A stretch of DNA of 64,000 nucleotides, taken from the NCBI RefSeq assembly GCF_007994075.1, contig NZ_VIWU01000001.1:2790001-2854000 (forward strand). Reading direction: 5' to 3'. Below, piece by piece: positions 1 through 7,786 of the stretch. The position numbers and the translations under genes were made by a program. Every line of letters begins with the position of its first letter. Positions within the stretch are counted from its first letter, which is position 1. Under the pieces are notes generated by a model that saw only the letters and a list, made by a program, of their open reading frames with translations, was not told the DNA's origin and ran no database searches. This DNA is from Pseudonocardia hierapolitana (GTDB lineage: Bacteria; Actinomycetota; Actinomycetes; Mycobacteriales; Pseudonocardiaceae).

Positions 1-506
1 ACCAGACCACCACGGCCGAGATCGCCGCTCGGGCCGGCGTCAACGAGCGCACGTTCTTCCGGCACTTCCCGGACAAGCGGGAGGTGCTCTTCGACGGTGA
101 GGCCGACCTGCGCGGCGCGCTGATGCAGGCGGTGGCCGAAGCGCCCGGCGGCCCGCAGCCGCTCGAGATCCTGCTCTGGGCCTTCCGGAGAGCCGGGCGG
201 ATCCTCGAGGACAACCGGCCGTTCTCCGAACCACGCCTCGAGGTCATCGCCGCGACACCAGCGCTGCGCGAACGCGAGTTGGCCAAGCACGCCTCGCTCA
301 TCGACGCCGTCGCCGGGGCGCTGCGGCAGCGCGATGTCCCCGAGCGGCTGGCCGGCCTGGCCGCTCGAACCGGGTGGGCCGCCTTCCACCACGCCGCCGA
401 AGCGTGGATCGACGACCCCTCACAGAGCTTGGACGCGCACCTCCTCCACGCCTTCGACGATCTGCGCGCCCTCTCCGCGACCGCCCCGCCGGCCCCCGAA
501 AGCTGA
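1..506 (+). CDS. TetR-family transcriptional regulator (5' end cut by window)
   Basis: The frame is open from base 3 to the TGA at 504-506. Its first residues are the recognition part of a TetR helix-turn-helix (AEIAARAGVNERTFFRHFPDKREVLFD, residues about 5-31 of the visible part), including the conserved FFRHFPDK turn. The remaining ~135 residues are an Ala/Leu-rich helical ligand domain without a recognisable ligand family. The start and the first HTH helix lie outside the window. No target can be assigned, because the upstream neighbour is not visible and the downstream gene is convergent. Confidence 0.85.
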   Translation, partial: QTTTAEIAARAGVNERTFFRHFPDKREVLFDGEADLRGALMQAVAEAPGGPQPLEILLWAFRRAGRILEDNRPFSEPRLEVIAATPALRERELAKHASLIDAVAGALRQRDVPERLAGLAARTGWAAFHHAAEAWIDDPSQSLDAHLLHAFDDLRALSATAPPAPES

Positions 507-585
507 CCACGCCACTGGCGCCATGACCGCGCCGACCGGGTCGTCGCAGAGCCCACCGACCCCTGCGAGGACGGCGCGCGCGTTC

Positions 586-1137
586 CTACCGGCCGAGGCC
601 CTCGATGACCTCGGCGCCGGGCAGCCGGGCCGCCAGCTCGCCGGGCAGGGCGAGCTTGGAGCCCCGGACGCCGCTGCCGATCACGACGGCGGGGGCGGCC
701 GCGACCGCGGAGTCGACGAGGAGCGGCCAGCCCTCGGGCAGGCCGATCGCCGTGATCCCGCCGTATTCCATGCCGGTGAGCTCCACGGCGTCGTCCATCG
801 GGGCGAACGAGGCCTTGCGGGCGTTCAGCCGCTTGCGGACCAGCCCGTTGACGTCGGCGCGCGTGGTGGCGAGCACCAGGCAGGCCGCGTAGCGGGTGTC
901 CTCGCCGCGGCGGCCCGCCACGACGACGCAGTTGGCCGATCGGTCGAGCGGCGAGGAGTACGCGGCGCAGAACTGCGCGGTGTCGGCGAGGCCGGGGTCG
1001 ATCTCCGCGACGCCGACGAGCGCGGCGTCGGGCGGGTCGAGCGCCTTCAGCGCATGGGCGACCGGGTCACCGAGGAGGTCGGGCCGATCGAGTGCGGGGA
1101 CTGCCTGCAGCGTGCCGAGGACGGACCAGTCGGTCAC
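586..1137 (-). CDS. YbaK/prolyl-tRNA deacylase-like editing domain protein
   Basis: A 183-residue protein read from GTG at 1137. The GTGA overlap with the stop of the upstream DUF2516 gene decides this start and implies translational coupling; the open frame further upstream is shadow. The sequence has the single-domain YbaK/EbsC/ProX pattern: an N-terminal segment about VPAL and HALKALDPPD, a central AQFCAAYSSPLDRSANCVVV stretch, a KASFAPMDDAVELTGMEYGGITAIGLP core and a terminal VIGSG/LPG segment. Family members hydrolyse mischarged aminoacyl-tRNA in trans. Substrate is not predictable here. Confidence 0.82.
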   Translation of the reverse strand: MTDWSVLGTLQAVPALDRPDLLGDPVAHALKALDPPDAALVGVAEIDPGLADTAQFCAAYSSPLDRSANCVVVAGRRGEDTRYAACLVLATTRADVNGLVRKRLNARKASFAPMDDAVELTGMEYGGITAIGLPEGWPLLVDSAVAAAPAVVIGSGVRGSKLALPGELAARLPGAEVIEGLGR

Positions 1138-1445
1138 CAGCGCTGCCCACCACCTTGCACGCCGACCACGGCCGGCTTGACGTCGACGATGTAGACCAGC
1201 ACCGCGACGAGCGCAGCCAGCCAGAACAGGGCTCCGCTTCCGAGCGGACCACGCTGGAAGACGATGAGCACCAGCGCGCTGGCTCCGGTGATGCCGAGCC
1301 ACGCGGGCTTGGTGAGCTTGTCGGCCGCGGTGAACGCGTCGGCACGCTGCATCAGAGCATGGACGAAGGCGTATCCGCCGACCGGGATGGCGAGTAGCCA
1401 GATGGCCCACAGCACCCAGTTGTCGAGGTTATACAGCAGGCTCAC
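1134..1445 (-). CDS. DUF2516 small membrane protein (Rv0476-like)
   Basis: A 103-residue protein with an N-terminal membrane helix (WVLWAIWLLAIPVGGYAFVHAL), a short polar stretch (ADKLTKPAWLG) and two further hydrophobic segments. This is the DUF2516 layout. It sits downstream of the XRE regulator and HBHA-like gene, the same order as Rv0474-hbhA-Rv0476 in Mycobacterium tuberculosis, which supports the assignment. The GTG start at 1445 is preceded by TAGTCT six bases upstream and no Shine-Dalgarno, so the mRNA may be leaderless. The stop overlaps the YbaK start by GTGA. Function unknown. Confidence 0.85.
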   Translation of the reverse strand: MSLLYNLDNWVLWAIWLLAIPVGGYAFVHALMQRADAFTAADKLTKPAWLGITGASALVLIVFQRGPLGSGALFWLAALVAVLVYIVDVKPAVVGVQGGGQRW

Positions 1446-1451
1446 ACGACC

Positions 1452-1457
1452 AGACTA
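1452..1457 (-). promoter_or_regulatory. Putative -10 hexamer for a leaderless transcript
   Basis: TAGTCT on the minus strand fits TANNNT and lies six bases before the GTG start of the DUF2516 gene, with no ribosome binding site between. Confidence 0.45.
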
Positions 1458-1590
1458 CGTGTGATCACGGCCGAGGCACATCCCCGGGACGGTTCAGCGG
1501 TCGCTGACACCCGGCCACTGACAAGCGCAGATGAGCACACCGGCGCCCCCGAGGCACGGGAGTCCTCGGGGGCGCGGGCGGTACGCAGCG

Positions 1591-2331
1591 TCAGCTGCTG
1601 GACTTCGAACCGTTCGCCGAGTTGGTCCGGCGGGCGGCCGGCTTGCTCACACCCGACGCGGTCTCCGGCTTCGGGGCCGTCCGGTTGGCGGCCCGACGGG
1701 TGGTGCTGCGCGTCTCGCGCGCGGCCTCGGTGCCTGCCTCCGAGATCGTCTCGGCGGCCTCGGCGCCGGCCTGGGCGACGGTCTTCGAGGCGTCCTTGCT
1801 CGTCTCGGTGACCGTCGAGGCGGTGCGACCGCTGAAGCGCTGCGTGGCCTTGGCGATCCGCTCCCCGGTGGACCGGGTCTGCGTGCTGACGGCGGCGAGG
1901 GCCTTCTCGGTGGCGTCGCGCGCGTCGTCGACGATGTCGTCGACCCGGGAGTCGAGCTTGCCGGTGTAGGCCTCGAGGCGCGCGAGGGCCTCCTTGACCT
2001 GCGGCTGCTTGCGGATGCGGCCCCACGTCTGCTCGCCCTGCTCGGCGAACCCGGCGTACGCCTTGCCGGCCTGCTCACGCAGCTCGGCGACGGTCTTGCG
2101 CAGCTCCTCGCCGTTCAGGTGCTGCGGCAGCTCGGCGACCCGGTGCTGCACGCCCTCGGCCTGGGTGCGGGCGGCGACGACGGCCTTGGAGACGGCGCTG
2201 ACGGCCCGCTCCCCTGCGCCCAGGACGGCGAACAGCGGCGTGCGCGCGGCCTCGGCGCGCTCCGCGGCGGCCTTGGCCGCGTCGTGGCGGGCCTTGCGAA
2301 CGTCGGCGGTGGTCGGAAGGTCCACGGCCAT
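1591..2331 (-). CDS. Heparin-binding hemagglutinin (HBHA)-like coiled-coil protein
   Basis: A 246-residue protein starting MAVDLPTTADVRKARHDAAKAA, ATG at 2331. Almost the whole chain is Ala/Glu/Lys/Arg-rich amphipathic helix without cysteine. The C-terminal ~45 residues are a basic Ser/Thr/Pro/Arg tail (TRRAANRTAPKPETAS, then KPAARRTNSANGSKSSS). In mycobacterial HBHA the Lys/Ala/Pro-rich tail binds sulfated sugars and is methylated; here the tail is basic but contains fewer lysines, so heparin binding is uncertain. It begins six bases after the upstream XRE gene ends, consistent with an operon. In environmental actinobacteria such proteins are linked to lipid bodies or the envelope rather than virulence. 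Confidence 0.8.
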   Translation of the reverse strand: MAVDLPTTADVRKARHDAAKAAAERAEAARTPLFAVLGAGERAVSAVSKAVVAARTQAEGVQHRVAELPQHLNGEELRKTVAELREQAGKAYAGFAEQGEQTWGRIRKQPQVKEALARLEAYTGKLDSRVDDIVDDARDATEKALAAVSTQTRSTGERIAKATQRFSGRTASTVTETSKDASKTVAQAGAEAAETISEAGTEAARETRSTTRRAANRTAPKPETASGVSKPAARRTNSANGSKSSS

Positions 2332-2336
2332 GGTGA

Positions 2337-2795
2337 TCACTCCTCTGGTGGCGACGAGTCGTGCTCCCGCCTGAATGACTGGTAGATGTCCAGGAGCACC
2401 TGCTTCTGGCGCTCCGTCAGGCCCGGATCGGCGAGCACGGCGTCGGTGACGGCGCTCGCGGGCTTCTCTTCGAGGATCCCGGCCTTCACGTACAGGGCCT
2501 CCGCGGAGATCCGCAGACCCTTCGCGATCTGCTGGAGGATCTCGGCGGACGGCTTGCGCAGCCCCCGCTCGACCTGGCTGAGGTAGGGGTTGCTGACGCC
2601 GGCGGCGCGTGCGAGCTGACGCAGCGACACCTGCGCGCCCTCCCGCTGGCTGCGGATGTAGGCGCCGATGTCGTCGACGGCCTGGCCGACGGCGTGCCCC
2701 GCTTGCTCGACCACGTGGCCCACCTGCTCGACCGCGTGCCCGACGCGTTCTCCGGGGCCGTCGCCCGGCCGGGAGGGCTGCTCCGTCGCTGCCAC
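2337..2795 (-). CDS. XRE-family helix-turn-helix regulator (Rv0474-like)
   Basis: A 152-residue protein with a GTG start at 2795, nine bases after a GGAGGTGAG-type site. Residues ~15-40 form a heptad-like HAVEQVGHVVEQAGHAV repeat. A HTH_3 domain follows (GAQVSLRQLARAAGVSNPYLSQVERGLRKPSAEILQQIAKGL), then a conserved tail (LTERQKQVLLDIYQSFRRE) also typical of the mycobacterial gene upstream of hbhA. It probably regulates the cluster that follows. The N-terminal repeat is an extension compared with minimal XRE proteins. Confidence 0.85.
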   Translation of the reverse strand: MAATEQPSRPGDGPGERVGHAVEQVGHVVEQAGHAVGQAVDDIGAYIRSQREGAQVSLRQLARAAGVSNPYLSQVERGLRKPSAEILQQIAKGLRISAEALYVKAGILEEKPASAVTDAVLADPGLTERQKQVLLDIYQSFRREHDSSPPEE

Positions 2796-2901
2796 TCGCG
2801 CTCACCTCCGTGCGTCCCCACCGAAGCTACGCCGCAGTGCTAGCTCTTGCAAGCACCCTGCTTGCGCAGGTGAATGACGCTGCCCACACCCATTCGGGGT
2901 T

Positions 2902-4152
2902 TCAGCCGCCGAACGCCAGCTGCCCCACCGTGTAGATGACGAGCCCGGCCAGCGAGCCGACGACCGTGCCGTTGATGCGGATGAACTGCAGGTCGCGCCC
3001 CACCTGCAGCTCGACCTTCCGAGAGGTCTCCTCCGCGTCCCAGCGCTCGACGGTGTCGGTGATCAGCGTGGTGATCTCGCCGCGGTAGTGCCGCACCACG
3101 TAGCCGGCGGCCTCGGCGAGCCAACCGTCGACCTTCGCCCGCATCTCGGCGTCGGTGGTGAGCCGGGTGCCGAGCGCCACGAGTCCGTCGCGCACGCGGG
3201 TGCGCAGGGCACTGGACGGGTCGGCGGCCGCGTCGAGGATGAGCCCCTTCACGGTGCCCCATGCCTGGCCGATGAAGTGCTGGACGTCTGGATGGCCGAC
3301 GATCTGGTGCTTGATCCGCTCGGCACGCTCGATGGTCTCCGCGTCGTTCTGCAGGTCAGCGGCGAACTCGACGAGGAACGTGTCGACGGCCTTGCGCAGC
3401 GGGTGCTCCGGGTCGGTCTTCACCGCCCACGCGAAGTTCTGCACCTCGAGGAAGACCCGATCGGCGATCAGGTCGTCGACGAACCGCGGCGACCACGCGG
3501 GGGCCCGGTCGTGCACGATCCGCAGCACCGTGTCGTGGTTGGCCGTGACCCAGTCGTAGGCCCGATCGCACACCAGGTCGACCATGCGGTGGTGGGCGCC
3601 GTCGGCGAGCACGCCCTGCAGCACCTTGCCCAGGGGCGGCCCGACCGGGCGTTCCATCAGCTTGCGGACCAGGACCTGCTCGATGACCTCCTGCACGGCG
3701 TCGTCGCGCAGGACGGTGACGACGCCGCGGGCCGCGGTGGCGAGCTCGGCGGTGACGCGGTCGGCGTTGGCCTCCTGGCCGATCCACGCGCCGACCCGGG
3801 AGGAGACCTCGACGCGCGCCAGCTTGTCGCGCACCACGTCCTCACTGAGGAAGTTCTCCCCGACGAAGTCGCCGAGGTTCTCACCGAGCGCGTCCTTCTT
3901 CGTGGGGATGATCGCCGTGTGCGGGATGGGCAGCCCCAGCGGGCGCCGGAACAGGGCGGTGACGGCGAACCAGTCGGCGAGTGCACCGACCATGCCGGCC
4001 TCGGCCATCGCACGGACGTAGCCCACCCAGGTCGGGCCGTCGTTCACCTCCCACCAGCGCGCCAGCAGGAAGATCACCGTTGCGACGAGGAGCAGGCCGG
4101 TGGCCAGCGCCTTCATCTTGCGCAGGTCCTGAGCTCGCGCTGCGGCGTCCAT
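2902..4152 (-). CDS. DUF445 family membrane protein
   Basis: A 416-residue protein from ATG at 4152; an in-frame GTG at 4230 would add 26 residues. An N-terminal helix (ALATGLLLVATVIFLLARWW) is followed by the DUF445 hallmark AEAGMVGALADWFAVTALFRRPLGLPIPHTAIIPTKKDALGENLGDFV. The long helical middle ends in a C-terminal hydrophobic segment (VVGSLAGLVIYTVGQLAFGG). The family is widespread and uncharacterised, predicted to span the membrane at both ends with a large soluble helical domain. It appears monocistronic, separated from the upstream gene by a strong hairpin. Confidence 0.85.
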   Translation of the reverse strand: MDAAARAQDLRKMKALATGLLLVATVIFLLARWWEVNDGPTWVGYVRAMAEAGMVGALADWFAVTALFRRPLGLPIPHTAIIPTKKDALGENLGDFVGENFLSEDVVRDKLARVEVSSRVGAWIGQEANADRVTAELATAARGVVTVLRDDAVQEVIEQVLVRKLMERPVGPPLGKVLQGVLADGAHHRMVDLVCDRAYDWVTANHDTVLRIVHDRAPAWSPRFVDDLIADRVFLEVQNFAWAVKTDPEHPLRKAVDTFLVEFAADLQNDAETIERAERIKHQIVGHPDVQHFIGQAWGTVKGLILDAAADPSSALRTRVRDGLVALGTRLTTDAEMRAKVDGWLAEAAGYVVRHYRGEITTLITDTVERWDAEETSRKVELQVGRDLQFIRINGTVVGSLAGLVIYTVGQLAFGG

Positions 4153-4255
4153 CCGCCCGAAGCCGAGCCCGACCTCGACGACCGCTCGCTTGGGCGCCGC
4201 GTCCGCGCGGGAGGACTGCGAGGTGTGCACCAACCCATAGTGCCCGGGATGGCTC

Positions 4256-4291
4256 TGGCCGGGGTCGGTGGTACTCCACCGACCCCGGCCA
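4256..4291 (-). terminator. Perfect 16-bp hairpin terminator
   Basis: TGGCCGGGGTCGGTGG is followed by a TACT loop and its exact reverse complement. It lies downstream of the primase-polymerase-like gene and upstream of the DUF445 gene, so it probably ends transcription of the former. There is no U-tract, as is common in actinobacteria. Confidence 0.75.
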
Positions 4292-4421
4292 CGTTCGTGG
4301 TGCGGCCGCGCTTCGTGGGAGGAGTGCCCCCTCGGGCGCCGCACCACCGGCGGCCCCGGTGTCCCCGGCGCGGCGCGACGAGCCGCGTCAACAGGGGCGA
4401 ACCGGTCGCCGGCTGGCGGTC

Positions 4422-4955
4422 CTACATCACATCGAGTGAGGACCGCATCCCGACCGCCAATGCTCCGGCGGGCCGCTGGGCGCCCGGGTGCGCAGTCCGG
4501 TCGGCACGCCACCGCAGCGCATCCGCGGCGGCGTAGAGGATCGTCTCGGCTTCCGGGACCCGGTAGCCGGTGAGCGAGGGGGCGACGCGCCAGTGCACCC
4601 AGCCGTCCTGGACCTCGGACGGTGGCGCCAGCACGGCTGCCCCCGCGGTGTGCAGGACGACGCCGTCGACGCCACGGAGCTCCGCGGGGAGCACCGCGCC
4701 GGGAGTGACGGGGAACCACCACGCGCCCGTGGGCGTTGCGGCGATCGGCACCACGGAGCCGGTGCCGCGCATGTGGGCGCAGACCTGACGGCCGACGGCG
4801 GCCGGAACCTCGAAGACGTCCAGCGCGGTGCCGGTGACGAGCAGCAGCGCGGTGGGCGATGCCGCCACCACCGGCCAGCCGTGGTCATCGAATTCGTGCG
4901 CTGCCGCGCGGAGCTCCGCGCCGTACACCGCGCGGTAGCTGTCCCAGCCCGACAT
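4422..4955 (-). CDS. Bifunctional primase/polymerase N-terminal domain-like protein
   Basis: A 177-residue protein from ATG at 4955, preceded by GGAGGTCATCAG, which overrides the longer open frame to 5117. The motifs HEFDDHGWPVVA, LLVTGTALDVFEVPAAVGRQV, PTGAWWFPVTPGAVLP, VLHTAGAAVLAPPS, GWVHWRVAP and LPxA-type VPEAETILYAA match the short actinobacterial proteins annotated as primase-polymerase N-terminal domain. I see no clear DxD metal-binding pair, so polymerase activity is doubtful and the chromosomal role is unknown. It is monocistronic and ends in the hairpin at 4256-4291. Confidence 0.7.
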   Translation of the reverse strand: MSGWDSYRAVYGAELRAAAHEFDDHGWPVVAASPTALLLVTGTALDVFEVPAAVGRQVCAHMRGTGSVVPIAATPTGAWWFPVTPGAVLPAELRGVDGVVLHTAGAAVLAPPSEVQDGWVHWRVAPSLTGYRVPEAETILYAAADALRWRADRTAHPGAQRPAGALAVGMRSSLDVM

Positions 4956-5276
4956 CTGATGACCTCCGTGCCACTCGTCTCGCTGTGCTTCGTGCCGCAT
5001 TCCTGTGAGGCACAACACCGAGCATGACGCGCCGGGAACGGGTAGTGGAGCGGAGAGCGACGATCGCACCGAGTGCCGAGACGAGCGGGGATCACCGCTG
5101 AGGATGCACTCACTCACCGCCGGTGAACGGCAGGCGACCGGTTGGCGACCGAGGACCGACGGCCGGTGTCGACACCGTCAGACGGACGAAAACCGGTCGT
5201 CGACGCCCAGCGGCAGGGGCGGCAACACCCTGGCAACCACAGCAGTGCCGGAACAGGGGTGCCGGAAACACAGCGA
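4956..5276. other. Intergenic region without a supported gene
   Basis: Between the primase-polymerase-like start and the cspA terminator I see the upstream region of the former, with its Shine-Dalgarno at about 4962-4967. No open frame here has convincing protein character. Confidence 0.5.
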
Positions 5277-5303
5277 TGCCGGCGCCCCTGGGGGACGCCG
5301 GCA
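5277..5303 (-). terminator. cspA terminator hairpin
   Basis: TGCCGGCGCCCC pairs with GGGGACGCCGGCA, one bulged A, loop of about two bases. It begins 25 bases after the cspA stop in the direction of transcription. Confidence 0.65.
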
Positions 5304-5327
5304 CCGGTCGTGCAGGTCTGGGCTAGC

Positions 5328-5531
5328 TCAGATCGGGCGGACCGTGTCGGCCTGCGGACCCTTCGCGCCCTGGCTCGCTTCGAAGGAGACGCGCTGGTTC
5401 TCCTCGAGCGTGCGGAAGCCGTCCGACTGGATGGCCGAGTAGTGGACGAAGACGTCCGGACCGTTGTCGTCCGTGGCGATGAAGCCGAAGCCCTTTTCGG
5501 CGTTGAACCACTTGACGGTGCCCTGGGGCAT
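5328..5531 (-). CDS. cspA: Cold-shock protein, CspA family
   Basis: A 67-residue single OB-fold protein starting [21 protein letters not shown] at 5531 with GGAGAACAGGT upstream. Both nucleic-acid-binding motifs are present: RNP1-like KGFGFI and RNP2-like VFVHYSAI. The remainder ([29 protein letters not shown]) matches actinobacterial CspA length and ending. It acts as an RNA chaperone that melts structured mRNA. It is divergent from the desaturase gene, and the 288-bp spacer leaves room for a long 5' untranslated leader of the kind cold-shock genes often have. Confidence 0.93.
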   Translation of the reverse strand: MPQGTVKWFNAEKGFGFIATDDNGPDVFVHYSAIQSDGFRTLEENQRVSFEASQGAKGPQADTVRPI

Positions 5532-5819
5532 ACCTGTTCTCCATACGTGTAGCGGACCCTGCCGACTGTGTGCCGGCCGGGGGCTGCACGGGACCATCGC
5601 CGGACGAAGAGGATGCCCTCGAACGCCTGCGAAGCCCACCGTCACTCTCCACGGACGCTTCACAACGATCGAGGAAGACACGACTGCAACCGCCGGAGAA
5701 CCTACCACGGCGGCGTGCTCCGAATGCAGGATTCGAGGTCGGAGTGGCAGGTCGAGCCCTCCGCGGGAGCCCGTCGTTGCCGTACCGTGATCTATCCACT
5801 CGGAGACAGAGGGAGTCCC

Positions 5820-6749
5820 ATGACCGCTGCCGCGCAGCACCGGCCCGCCGTCGCCCCGCTCGTCGAGGGCCGCAAGACCGTCACCGAGCAGGCTCTCGTC
5901 GTCGCGTTCATGGTCGTGCCACTGCTCGCGCTGGCCGCGGCGGTCCCGCTGGCCTGGGGATGGGGTCTGAGCTGGCTGGACGTCGTGCTCGCCGTGTTCT
6001 TCTACTACCTCACCGGGCTCGGCGTCACGGTCGGGTTCCACCGGCACTTCACGCACAGCTCGTTCAAGGCGAAGCGGCCGCTGCGCATCGCGCTCGCGGT
6101 GATCGGCAGTACCGCCTTCCAGGGCGGTGTGATCGGCTGGGTCGCCGACCACCGCCGCCACCACGCCTTCTCCGACAAGGAAGGCGACCCGCACTCGCCG
6201 TGGCTGTTCGGCACCGGGCCGGCCGCGATGATCCGCGGGTTCTGGCACTCGCACATGGGCTGGATCCTTGGCCGCGATCGCACCAACGCCCGCCGCTTCG
6301 CCCCCGACCTGCTCGCCGACCGCGACATCGTGGCCGTCGACCGGCTCTTCCTCCCGCTGACGCTCGCCAGCCTCCTGGTCCCGGCGCTGATCGGCGGTCT
6401 CGTCTCGCTCTCCTGGTGGGGCGCGCTCACCGCCCTGTTCTGGGCCGGCCTGGTGCGGGTGGCCGTGCTGCACCACGTGACGTGGTCGATCAACTCGATC
6501 TGCCACATGTTCGGTGACCGGCCGTTCGCCGCGCGCGACCGCTCCGCGAACGTCTGGTGGCTCGCGGTGCTCTCGTTCGGCGAGTCGTGGCACAACCTCC
6601 ACCACGCCGATCCCACATGCGCCCGCCACGGCGTCAAGCGCGGTCAGGTGGACATCTCGGCCCGGATCATCTGGTTCTTCGAGCGGCTCGGCTGGGCGCA
6701 CTCCGTGCGATGGCCGACGACGCGTCGGCTGGCGCGACTGACCCGCTGA
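5820..6749 (+). CDS. Membrane acyl-CoA/fatty-acid delta-9 desaturase
   Basis: A 309-residue protein from ATG at 5820 with GAGGGAGTCCC upstream. It has the three histidine clusters of di-iron membrane desaturases: HRHFTH (residues 74-79), HRRHH (111-115) and HNLHH (258-262), and hydrophobic pairs at about 22-48 and 52-72, then ~176-215. Members insert a cis double bond into acyl chains using oxygen, ferredoxin or cytochrome b5-type electrons. The missing C-terminal cytochrome b5 domain implies a separate donor. Its position divergent from a cold-shock gene fits a role in membrane-fluidity adjustment, but that link is inference. Confidence 0.92.
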   Translation: MTAAAQHRPAVAPLVEGRKTVTEQALVVAFMVVPLLALAAAVPLAWGWGLSWLDVVLAVFFYYLTGLGVTVGFHRHFTHSSFKAKRPLRIALAVIGSTAFQGGVIGWVADHRRHHAFSDKEGDPHSPWLFGTGPAAMIRGFWHSHMGWILGRDRTNARRFAPDLLADRDIVAVDRLFLPLTLASLLVPALIGGLVSLSWWGALTALFWAGLVRVAVLHHVTWSINSICHMFGDRPFAARDRSANVWWLAVLSFGESWHNLHHADPTCARHGVKRGQVDISARIIWFFERLGWAHSVRWPTTRRLARLTR

Positions 6750-7055
6750 CCCTGCGTCACCGAGCCGGCCGATTCCTGCACACGGTGTGACACCCGACCG
6801 GCCGGTGCGCCCCCGGCACGTATCCCAGGCGAACGAGCGATGAAACCGCTCGGCGTGTCGATCTTGCAATGCGCGTTCCGTGAGATGTCCACGCCGGTCG
6901 GCGACCGGCCAACCCCCACCGGGGACACCTGATCCGGCATCCGTGATCACCGATCGTTCCGGTACCCCGCCACGTCCAGGATCTTCCTCTGGTGTCACAC
7001 CAGCCCCAGACGCATCATTCCGGGCGTTCTGTCCGTCCGATCTGGGGAGGCTCCG
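6750..7055. other. Intergenic region without a supported gene
   Basis: Between the desaturase stop and the secreted proline-rich protein. GCCGGCCG/ACCGGCCGG complementary stretches near 6763-6803 could form the desaturase terminator. I see no open frame with protein character and no recognisable RNA. Confidence 0.4.
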
Positions 7056-7730
7056 ATGCGGAGTCGGAACGCAAGGACCCTGTCGATCACCGCCATGACC
7101 GCCGGGGTGCTCGTCGCCGGGCTCGGGACCTCTACGGCCCATGCCGCCGAGCCGCTGCCACCCGACGCCGTCGGGATGGGCACCGCCGCAACGCAGCCCG
7201 TACCCGCTGTCCCGACGGTGCCGCAGGCACCGCTCGACAACGTCCTGTCCGCCGTCGGCGACCTGCTCGGCGGGCTCCTGCAGGCACCTCCGCCGGCACC
7301 CGCGCTTCCCGCCGCCGCGCCGGGGGGAACGGTTGCACCGGCGTTGTCCGCCACGCTCTCCGTCCCGAGCGTGCCCGCCGCCGTGCTCGCCGGACCGGAG
7401 GCTCCGGCGCAGCTCCCGCAGCCGCCGTTGCCGGTGCCGACGCCGTCGCTGCCCGCCCCGCCGCCCCTTCCGGGCGTCCCAGCGCTCCCCGGCGCCGCGG
7501 GGCCGGGCGACCCCGCCGTGCCGGGCGTCCCCCAGCTACCCGATCCGCTGCCCACGCCCTCACTGCCCCCGCTCCCGGGTGCCGGCGCGCTTCCAGGTGC
7601 GGGCGCGCTTCCGCTGCCGCTCGGCGCGCCGGCCGCGGCCGTCCCCCAGAGCGAGCCGACCGAGTCCACCACCGTCGAGCCGACGGAGGAGCCCGAGGAG
7701 AGCGGCACGGCCGTGCCCAGCGACGGCTGA
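7056..7730 (+). CDS. Secreted Pro/Ala-rich low-complexity protein
   Basis: A 224-residue protein. A Sec signal peptide occupies residues 1 to about 30 ([20 protein letters not shown], cleavage after STAHA-A). The mature part is dominated by Pro, Ala, Leu and Gly in short repeats ([44 protein letters not shown]) and ends in an acidic Ser/Thr/Glu tail. There are no cysteines and no enzymatic motif. Such proteins are usually extracellular or wall-associated spacers. The start is supported by the signal peptide. It converges on the diguanylate cyclase with a shared terminator. Confidence 0.8.
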   Translation: MRSRNARTLSITAMTAGVLVAGLGTSTAHAAEPLPPDAVGMGTAATQPVPAVPTVPQAPLDNVLSAVGDLLGGLLQAPPPAPALPAAAPGGTVAPALSATLSVPSVPAAVLAGPEAPAQLPQPPLPVPTPSLPAPPPLPGVPALPGAAGPGDPAVPGVPQLPDPLPTPSLPPLPGAGALPGAGALPLPLGAPAAAVPQSEPTESTTVEPTEEPEESGTAVPSDG

Positions 7731-7748
7731 GCCATCTGCAGGTCGTGA

Positions 7749-7780
7749 GCGAATACGGGTGCCGGAGCACCCGTATCCGC
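7749..7780. terminator. Bidirectional terminator between convergent genes
   Basis: TACGGGTGC pairs exactly with GCACCCGTA around a CGGA loop, and the stem continues with one mismatch. It lies between the proline-rich gene (ends 7730) and the diguanylate cyclase gene (ends 7787). Confidence 0.75.
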
Positions 7781-7786
7781 TCCGCC

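Noticed and set aside
2902..4722. 606-residue version of the DUF445 protein
   Set aside because: The extra N-terminus is low-complexity Arg/Gly/Pro sequence that crosses the perfect terminator hairpin at 4256-4291. The DUF445 domain is complete from 4152.
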